A stretch of 64,000 nt of DNA. Origin: Streptomyces sp. JJ66. Its GTDB lineage: Bacteria > Actinomycetota > Actinomycetes > Streptomycetales > Streptomycetaceae. The position numbers and the translations under genes are program-made. The notes below the pieces were generated by a model that was given only the letters and a program-made list of their open reading frames with translations, ran no database searches and had not been told where the DNA came from. Below are positions 58,353-64,000 of the stretch, piece after piece. The stretch's first letter is position 1, and every line of letters starts with the position of its first letter. The stretch covers positions 1 through 64,000 of the forward strand of contig NZ_JAEVFI010000001.1 in assembly GCF_019303495.1 (NCBI RefSeq), written 5' to 3'.

Positions 58353-59558
58353 ATGGGACGTCTGGCGCAGACCGAGGGGCTGACCGACATCCAGCGGGAG
58401 ATCGTCAGCACCGTCCGTGGTTTTGTCGACAAGGAGATCTTGCCGGTCGCCACGGAGCTGGAGCACAAGGACGAGTACCCGACTGAGATCGTCGAGGGCC
58501 TGAAGGAACTCGGCGTCTTCGGGCTGATGATCCCCGAGGAGTACGGCGGGCTGGGTGAGTCGCTGCTGACCTACGCGCTGTGCGTGGAGGAGATCGCCCG
58601 CGGCTGGATGAGCGTGTCCGGCATCATCAACACCCACTTCATCGTCGCCTACATGCTCAAGCAGCACGGCACGCGGGAGCAGAAGGACTACTTTCTGCCG
58701 AAGATGGCGGCCGGTGACGTCCGGGGCGCGTTCTCCATGTCCGAGCCGGCGCTTGGCTCGGACGTGTCGGCCATCTCCTCCAAGGGCGTGCGGGACGGGG
58801 AAGAGTTCGTCCTGACGGGCCAGAAGATGTGGCTGACCAACGGCGGTTCGTCCTCCCTGGTCGCGGTGCTGTGCCGCACCGACGAGGGACACCCCGAGGG
58901 GACCGCGCCGCACAAGTCGATGACCACGTTCCTGGTGGAGAAGGAGCCCGGTTTCGGCCAGGTCAAGCCGGGGCTGACGATCCCCGGCAAGATCGACAAG
59001 ATGGGCTACAAGGGCGTGGACACCACCGAGCTCATCATGGACGGCCTGCGCGTCCCCGCCGACCGGGTCCTGGGCGGCCAGACCGGGCGCGGCTTCTACC
59101 AGATGATGGACGGCGTCGAGGTCGGCCGGGTCAACGTGGCCGCGCGCGGCTGCGGAGTGGCCCAGCGGGCCTTCGAGTTGGGCGTCTCCTACGCCCAGCA
59201 GCGCAGCACCTTCGGCAAGCCCATCGCCCAGCACCAGGCGATCCAGTTCAAGCTGGCCGAGATGGGCACCAAGGTGGAGGCCGCGCACGCCCTGATGGTC
59301 GGCGCCGCCCGCAAGAAGGACTCCGGGCAGCGCAATGACCTGGAGGCGGGCATGGCCAAGTACCTGGCGTCCGAGTACTGCAAGGAGGTCGTGGAAGACG
59401 CCTTCCGCATCCACGGCGGCTACGGCTTCTCCAAGGAGTACGAGATCGAGCGCCTGTACCGGGAAGCCCCGATGCTGCTCATCGGTGAAGGTACGGCGGA
59501 GATCCAGCGCATGATCATTGGGCGGCGCCTGCTGGAGGAGTACCGACTCCAGGACTGA
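58353..59558 (+). CDS. Acyl-CoA dehydrogenase (probable methylsuccinyl-CoA dehydrogenase)
   Basis: A 401-residue flavoenzyme of the acyl-CoA dehydrogenase fold. FAD/substrate motifs AFSMSEPALGSDVSAISSKG and WLTNGGSSSLVAVL, then RINVAARGCG-like VGRVNVAARGCGVAQRAFEL, QQRSTFGKPIAQHQAIQFKL and IHGGYGFSKEYEIERLYREA; the base is the Glu in LLIGEGTAEIQR. By context it oxidises methylsuccinyl-CoA to mesaconyl-CoA. It is shorter than the proteobacterial enzyme, which has an N-terminal extension. It starts one base after the hydratase stop and ends the operon before a hairpin. Confidence 0.92.
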   Translation: MGRLAQTEGLTDIQREIVSTVRGFVDKEILPVATELEHKDEYPTEIVEGLKELGVFGLMIPEEYGGLGESLLTYALCVEEIARGWMSVSGIINTHFIVAYMLKQHGTREQKDYFLPKMAAGDVRGAFSMSEPALGSDVSAISSKGVRDGEEFVLTGQKMWLTNGGSSSLVAVLCRTDEGHPEGTAPHKSMTTFLVEKEPGFGQVKPGLTIPGKIDKMGYKGVDTTELIMDGLRVPADRVLGGQTGRGFYQMMDGVEVGRVNVAARGCGVAQRAFELGVSYAQQRSTFGKPIAQHQAIQFKLAEMGTKVEAAHALMVGAARKKDSGQRNDLEAGMAKYLASEYCKEVVEDAFRIHGGYGFSKEYEIERLYREAPMLLIGEGTAEIQRMIIGRRLLEEYRLQD

Positions 59559-59572
59559 GTGACGTTATATCC

Positions 59573-59616
59573 GGTTTCGGGGTGTTTCCTTCGAGGGGAA
59601 GGTCACACCCCGAACC
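59573..59616 (+). terminator. Terminator of the ethylmalonyl-CoA operon
   Basis: GGTTTCGGGGTGT (59573-59585) pairs with ACACCCCGAACC (59605-59616) with one bulged T; the loop contains a smaller inner stem. It lies 15 bp after the acyl-CoA dehydrogenase stop. Confidence 0.75.
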
Positions 59617-59736
59617 GCGCTTCCCGGGGCCGACGAGGGCGCTGGCTTTCCCAGTTGCCGTCCGCAGCCGATATCATGCGGGGAAAAGCCGTGGTCCACC
59701 GAATCCGCGCGGCACCCTCCGCTACGAAGGTCTTCC

Positions 59737-60384
59737 ATGCCCCACCGCTCATCTCCCGCACCCCGTGGTCGCGTCCGCATCGCTCGCGGAGCCACACCGT
59801 GGTTCCTCCCGACGCTCGCCACCGCGGCCGTCAGCCTCGCCGCCTCCCGGCGTTCCGGCGCGGCCCGGGTGCTCGCCGTGCCGGCCACCGCGCTCGCCGC
59901 CGGCATGCTGTGGTTCTTCCGGGACCCCGAGCGGGACATCGCCGAGGGCCGGGTCATCTCCCCGGCCGACGGCGTCGTGCAGTCCATCATGCCGTGGCAG
60001 GACGGCCGCACCCGCGTAGCGATCTTCATGAGCCCGCTGAACGTCCACGTCAACCGCGCGCCGATGGCCGGCACCGTGAGGTCCGTGGAGCACATTCCCG
60101 GTGGATACGTTCCGGCTTTCAACAAGGAGAGCGAGCACAACGAGCGGGTCGTCTGGCACTTCGACACCGAACTCGGCGACATCGAGATGGTGCAGATCGC
60201 CGGCGCCGTGGCACGGCGGATCGTCCCGTACGTGCCACGGAGCACCAAGGTCGAGCAGGGCGAGCGGATCGGCCTGATCCGCTTCGGCTCCCGCGTCGAC
60301 GTGTATCTGCCCGAGGGCGTCGAGGCGGCGGTCGAGGTCGGCCAGACGACGACCGCGGGGGTGACACGCCTTGACCGTGACTGA
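59737..60384 (+). CDS. psd: Phosphatidylserine decarboxylase proenzyme
   Basis: A 215-residue membrane-associated proenzyme of the short actinobacterial/archaeal type. One or two helices (TPWFLPTLATAAVSLAAS, RVLAVPATALAAGMLWFF) precede FRDPERDIAEGRVISPADGV, IFMSPLNVHVNRAPM and GLIRFGSRVDVYLP. Autocleavage between G184 and S185 should create the pyruvoyl group. It converts phosphatidylserine to phosphatidylethanolamine. GAAGG precedes ATG 59737. It overlaps pssA by 14 bp, so both steps of phosphatidylethanolamine synthesis are coupled. Confidence 0.95.
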   Translation: MPHRSSPAPRGRVRIARGATPWFLPTLATAAVSLAASRRSGAARVLAVPATALAAGMLWFFRDPERDIAEGRVISPADGVVQSIMPWQDGRTRVAIFMSPLNVHVNRAPMAGTVRSVEHIPGGYVPAFNKESEHNERVVWHFDTELGDIEMVQIAGAVARRIVPYVPRSTKVEQGERIGLIRFGSRVDVYLPEGVEAAVEVGQTTTAGVTRLDRD

Positions 60385-61231
60385 TCCCGACAGTCCCCGT
60401 ACTTCCCCGGCGTCCTCGGCCTGGGGCCTGGAGGACGACGACGACGAGATGCCGCTGTCGATGCGCCTGTCGATCGCGGACACCCTGACCCTGGGCAACG
60501 CGACCTGCGGGTTCATGGCGGTGTACTTCACTACCACCGGGGTGCTGATCCCACACCTGACCGGCAGCGGCGACGGCGGCATGGCCCGCTCCAGCGCGGC
60601 CACGGCCGTCATGCTGATGCTGCTGGCCTCGGTCTTCGACCTGTTCGACGGCATCGTGGCCCGCAAGCTGCGCGCGTCCGCGATGGGCGCCGAGCTGGAC
60701 AACCTGTCCGACCTCATCAGCTTCGGGCTGGCACCGGCGTACTTCGTGCTGGTGTGGGGCATGGTCGCCACCGACGCCAACCAGCATGTCTCGGCGCTGG
60801 CCGCGATCGTGGTGCTGCTGGCGGTGGTGCTGCGCCTGGCCCGGTTCTCCTGCGTCACCCTGCGTGACGGCATCTTTCAGGGCATGCCAAGCCCGTTCGG
60901 TGCACTGACCGTGGTGTCGATCGTGCTGCTGGAGCTGCCGTTCGTGCCGACGCTGCTGGCGATCATCGGCACGGCGTGGCTCATGGTCAGCCGTGTGGAG
61001 TACCCCAAGCCGCGCGGGCTGCTCGCCGTCGGGATGCTGACGTGGATTCTGCTGTCCATGGGCATGCTGGCCGCGTGGGCGCTCGGCACCCCGGGCGGCG
61101 AACTGCTGCTCCAGACCGGGTGCGCGCTGCAGCTGGTGCTCGGTGCGGTGATCCCGCTGTTCGCCACGGCCCGGCGCGTCAACACCTTCCGGGTGGACCG
61201 GCGGGCAGCGCGGACCGCCGCGCAGGGCTAG
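60371..61231 (+). CDS. pssA: CDP-diacylglycerol-serine O-phosphatidyltransferase
   Basis: A 286-residue membrane enzyme of the CDP-alcohol phosphatidyltransferase family. The signature D-G-x2-A-R-x8-G-x3-D-x3-D is complete in DLFDGIVARKLRASAMGAEL followed by DNLSD. About eight hydrophobic segments cover the rest; the first 30 residues are acidic and cytosolic. It joins serine to CDP-diacylglycerol, supplying the substrate of the Psd encoded just upstream. The start is TTG 60371 (GGGGGTGA upstream) or GTG 60377. A terminator hairpin follows. Confidence 0.95.
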   Translation: MTVTDPDSPRTSPASSAWGLEDDDDEMPLSMRLSIADTLTLGNATCGFMAVYFTTTGVLIPHLTGSGDGGMARSSAATAVMLMLLASVFDLFDGIVARKLRASAMGAELDNLSDLISFGLAPAYFVLVWGMVATDANQHVSALAAIVVLLAVVLRLARFSCVTLRDGIFQGMPSPFGALTVVSIVLLELPFVPTLLAIIGTAWLMVSRVEYPKPRGLLAVGMLTWILLSMGMLAAWALGTPGGELLLQTGCALQLVLGAVIPLFATARRVNTFRVDRRAARTAAQG

Positions 61232-61245
61232 CACCTGGGGCTTTC

Positions 61246-61286
61246 CGCCCGCTCATCCGCGACACTGGGTCGCGGGTGAGCGGGCG
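61246..61286. terminator. Bidirectional terminator between pssA and glycerate kinase
   Basis: CGCCCGCTCATCCGCGA (61246-61262) pairs with 61270-61286 over 17 bp with one G-T pair and a seven-base loop, between convergent genes. Confidence 0.85.
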
Positions 61287-61300
61287 TTTCGCTGGCCGGG

Positions 61301-62437
61301 TTACAGGTGGGTCTCAGCGAGCTGGACGGCGATCTCTTCCAGCAGGGGACCCGCGCCCGCCATGGACTTCTCCGGGTCCGGTTCCAGGGAGGACAGGGCG
61401 TAGACGGCCTCGATGCCCGCCTCCGCGACCCGCGACTCCTCGATCGCCAGACGGCCGCAGACAGCCACCACGGGCTTGCCCGCGGCCCGTGCCGCCGACG
61501 CGACACCCGCGGGCGCCTTGCCGTGCAGCGTCTGGGCGTCCATCGAGCCCTCCCCCGTGATGACCAGGTCCGCCCGCTCCAGCGCGGGAGCGAAGCCCAG
61601 CACCTCCAGCAGCACCTCGATGCCCGGCCGGAAGGTGGCGTCCAGGCCGACCAGCGCGCCGTAGCCGATGCCGCCAGCCGCACCGGCGCCCGGAGCCTGG
61701 GCACACTCGGTGGCCCTCGGCCCGATCGCCTCGGCCAGCGCGGAGGCGTAGTGGGCCAGCGCGGCGTCCAGCGTCGCGACGTCCTCCTCGGAGGCCCCCT
61801 TCTGCGGCCCGTAGACGGCCGGAGCGCCCTGCGGGCCGGTGAGCGGGTTGTTCACATCGCTGGCGAGCACGATCTCGACGTCCTTCAGGCGGGGATCCAG
61901 GCCCGAGAGGTCGGCGGTGGCCAGCTCGCTCAGCGGGCCGCCGCCGGGGGCGAGCGGCTGTCCGTCAGCGTCCAGGAAGCGGGCACCCAGCGCCGCCAGC
62001 ATGCCCGCACCGCCATCGGTGGTGGCCGAGCCGCCGACGCCGAAGACGACCGTCTTCGCGCCCGCCTCGACTGCGGCGAGCAGCAGCTCGCCGCTGCCGT
62101 AGGTGGTGGCGGTGAGCGGGGCGAAGCGGCCCTCGGGCAGCAGTTGCAGACCCGACGCCTCGGCCATCTCGACGATCGCGGTGTCCCCGCGCAGCGCGTA
62201 CGCCGCCGTCACCGGGGTGCCGAGCGGACCCGTGACGGTGACCTCGCGGCGCTCGAAACCGCCCGCCACCGCCGCGACGACCGTGCCGTCACCGCCGTCG
62301 GCCACGGGCAGGGCCTCGACCTCGACATCCGGGCGGGCACGCCGCAGCCCGGCCGTCACGTGCTCGGCGACCTGCACGGCCGTCAGCGAGCCCTTGAACT
62401 TGTCCGCGGCGATCAGCACGCGCCCTGTGTGCGTCAT
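61301..62437 (-). CDS. glxK: Glycerate kinase (GK1/GlxK family)
   Basis: A 378-residue kinase. Family text: RVLIAADKFKGSLTAVQVAE, PVADGGDGTV, FGVGGSATTDGGAGMLAALG, ASDVNNPLTGPQGAPAVYGP (QKGAS follows) and DLVITGEGSMDAQTLHGKAP. It phosphorylates glycerate using ATP; this family usually gives 2-phosphoglycerate. It may help dispose of glyoxylate-derived C2/C3 units from the neighbouring ethylmalonyl-CoA pathway, which is an inference. ATG 62437 is the family start. Confidence 0.95.
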   Translation of the reverse strand: MTHTGRVLIAADKFKGSLTAVQVAEHVTAGLRRARPDVEVEALPVADGGDGTVVAAVAGGFERREVTVTGPLGTPVTAAYALRGDTAIVEMAEASGLQLLPEGRFAPLTATTYGSGELLLAAVEAGAKTVVFGVGGSATTDGGAGMLAALGARFLDADGQPLAPGGGPLSELATADLSGLDPRLKDVEIVLASDVNNPLTGPQGAPAVYGPQKGASEEDVATLDAALAHYASALAEAIGPRATECAQAPGAGAAGGIGYGALVGLDATFRPGIEVLLEVLGFAPALERADLVITGEGSMDAQTLHGKAPAGVASAARAAGKPVVAVCGRLAIEESRVAEAGIEAVYALSSLEPDPEKSMAGAGPLLEEIAVQLAETHL

Positions 62438-62735
62438 GTAGGTCGTCCCTTGCTTTCGAACGGGCAGTCGCGCCGCGTCCGACTTTATCCGAGGCCGGGT
62501 TCCGGTGCGGTGTGCCCCTGTCCCCTCCCCAGCCCCCGGCCGGGGACCGTGCCTTCCCGGAACCCGGGTCGGACGGCCCCGGTCCCCGGCTGCCGCGCCG
62601 CCGGGCGGCACGGCCTGCGGCCAGGTCCTGGGGCTCCCCGGCTCGCGGACCGGAGCCGGGGGCCACACCCTCGCACAGCGGGAAAGCCACAGGGGAGCCG
62701 GGCGCAGCGTCCGCCGGTTTCCGGGAGCGGGGAGT

Positions 62736-64000
62736 TCAGGGGGTGGCGCGCAGGCGGCGCCAGATGGCCTTGGCGGCGTTGTGGCCGGACATGCCGTGGA
62801 CGCCGGGGCCCGGCCACGTGGCCGCGGAGCACAGGTACACCGCGGGGTGCCCGGTGGCGTAGGGGACGCGGGCCAGGCGCGGGCGCAGCACGGTCTGCAG
62901 GCCGGTGAAGGCGCCGCAGGCGATGTCGCCGCCGACGTAGTTGGGGTTGCGCGCGGCCAGCTGCGGCGGCCCGGCCACCGCACGGGCCAGCACGAGGTCG
63001 CGGAAGCCGGGGGCGAAGCGTTCGATCTGCCGCTCGATCGCGTCGGTGAGGTCGCCGTCCCAGCCGCCCGGGACGTGGCCGTAGGCCCAGTAGACGTGCT
63101 TGCCGTCCGGGGCGCGGCCGGGGTCGGTGAGGGTGGGCTGCGCGGTGATGAGGAACGGCACCTCGGGCGCGTGGCGGCTGCCGGAAGCGGCGGTGAGCGC
63201 GGCGCTGATCTCGGCGGTGTTCGCGCCGAGGTGGACGGTACCGGCACGGCGGACCTCGGGCGCGGTCCACGGGACGGGGCCGTCCAGCGCGTAGTCGATC
63301 TTGAACGCGGCCGCGCCGTGCCGGAAGCGGGAGAAGGCGTCTGAGAGCCCGGCGATGCGGGCGAGAGCCAAGGGCGCGGTGTCGAAGACGTAGGCGCGGG
63401 CGGGCGGGAGTTCGTCGAGCCGCTTGACCTCCACGCCGGTGTGCACGGCGCCGCCCAGGTCCCGCAGGTAGGCGGTGAGCGCGTCGGAGATGGCCTGGGA
63501 GCCGCCGCGCGCGAGCGGCCAGCCGTGCTCGTGCGCGGCGAGGGCGAACACCAGGGCCAGACCGGAGGTGGCGGGTGTGCTGAGGGGGGCCATGACGTGC
63601 GCGGCCAGTCCGGCGAACAGCGCGCGGGCCCGGTCGTCGCGGAAGCGGCGCAGCAGCCAGGAGACGGGCGGCAGACCGACGGCCCCGAACCGGGCGAGGG
63701 TAACCGGGTCGCGGGGGAAGCCGTCCCAGGGGACGGTGAGGAAGTCCGCCGCGAGCGTGTCCCAGCGGCCGGTGTAGGGGGCGAGCAGCCTGCGGTACGT
63801 CCCGGCGTCCCGTGGCCCCAGCGAGGCGGCCGTCTCCCCCACCGAGTGCGCCAGGACGGCGGCCGTGCCGTCGGTGAAGGGCTGGGCCATCGCCAGCTCG
63901 GGGTGGAGCCAGGTGAGGCCGTAGCGTTCCAGCGGCATGGCCCGGAACGCGGGCGAGCCCACCCCCAGGGGGTGGACGGCCGAGCAGGGGTCGTGCCGGA
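62736..64000 (-). CDS. FAD-dependent oxidoreductase, CrtI/phytoene-desaturase-like (cut by window end)
   Basis: The frame is open to base 64000; the N-terminal FAD-binding GxGxxG part lies beyond the window. The visible 420 residues begin [20 protein letters not shown], which is the family's early motif, so the GTG at 63962 is internal. Later text includes [51 protein letters not shown] and the C-terminal FAD site [20 protein letters not shown]. This NAD(P)/FAD branch is related to phytoene desaturases and human PYROXD2; the substrate is unknown. Nearest neighbour is glycerate kinase, 298 bp away, with nothing recognisable between them. Confidence 0.88.
   Translation of the reverse strand, partial: RHDPCSAVHPLGVGSPAFRAMPLERYGLTWLHPELAMAQPFTDGTAAVLAHSVGETAASLGPRDAGTYRRLLAPYTGRWDTLAADFLTVPWDGFPRDPVTLARFGAVGLPPVSWLLRRFRDDRARALFAGLAAHVMAPLSTPATSGLALVFALAAHEHGWPLARGGSQAISDALTAYLRDLGGAVHTGVEVKRLDELPPARAYVFDTAPLALARIAGLSDAFSRFRHGAAAFKIDYALDGPVPWTAPEVRRAGTVHLGANTAEISAALTAASGSRHAPEVPFLITAQPTLTDPGRAPDGKHVYWAYGHVPGGWDGDLTDAIERQIERFAPGFRDLVLARAVAGPPQLAARNPNYVGGDIACGAFTGLQTVLRPRLARVPYATGHPAVYLCSAATWPGPGVHGMSGHNAAKAIWRRLRATP

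Noticed and set aside
1..64000. CRISPR arrays, rRNA genes, prophage or large biosynthetic clusters
   Set aside because: No regularly spaced repeats, rRNA-like sequence, structural phage genes, or PKS/NRPS modules are visible. The holin-like gene at 9863 is a chromosomal family member, not phage.

Overview
The window is about 64 kb of very GC-rich, densely packed DNA with strong G/C preference at third codon positions, frequent GTG starts and ATGA/GTGA stop-start overlaps. The gene content (DUF574 methyltransferase, SpoIIE-type phosphatase with GAF/HATPase modules, streptogrisin-type protease, DrrAB exporter, ethylmalonyl-CoA pathway) points to the chromosome of Streptomyces or a close relative. 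No species can be named from sequence alone.

Layout. 1-321: end of an IS5-like element, abutting the stop codon of a frameshifted DUF2332 gene. 322-6220: DUF2332/DUF1707 pair, small membrane protein, DrrAB-type ABC exporter, Fpg/Nei glycosylase, thin [2Fe-2S] protein. 6221-8836: strong terminator, a decayed VOC-like gene, a universal stress protein and two small genes. 8837-8923: tRNA-Leu(GAG). 9181-10923: stress-type trio (alanine-rich amphipathic protein, holin-like DUF1469, DUF3618). 11100-13270: an IS607-family element with TnpA, TnpB and an apparent omega-RNA. 13324-18732: HAD phosphatase, FdhD, SBF-like transporter, acyl-CoA ligase, aldo/keto reductase.

18915-30145 is the most coherent block: an ECF sigma factor (SigK type) and its membrane anti-sigma factor, a photolyase, and a convergent five-gene operon (FAD oxidoreductase, DUF1365, two cyclopropane-synthase paralogues, DUF1295), followed by a membrane molybdo-oxidoreductase and a fasciclin lipoprotein. 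Three promoters in this block share the same unusual sequence, CCAAWCC-N15-CCGAAY. It resembles the mycobacterial SigK promoter, so the window contains both the sigma factor and much of its probable regulon, plausibly a light or oxidant response that remodels membrane lipids.

30334-45017: LysR regulator, secreted serine protease, pterin dehydratase, metallo-hydrolase, a lysine-free aminotransferase-fold protein, CBS protein, three peptidases (S9, M20, M55), methyltransferases, a SpoIIE-type phosphatase and an SRPBCC protein. 45121-49270: a LexA-boxed radical SAM gene whose 3' end is duplicated about 2.5 kb downstream; between the copies lies a cassette of an XRE regulator and three small unknown genes. 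50442-59558: an ethylmalonyl-CoA pathway cluster (tandem 3-hydroxyacyl-CoA dehydrogenase, TetR, Ccr, Ecm, Mcl, MaoC hydratase, acyl-CoA dehydrogenase). 59737-64000: phosphatidylserine decarboxylase and synthase, glycerate kinase, and a CrtI-like FAD oxidoreductase cut by the window end.
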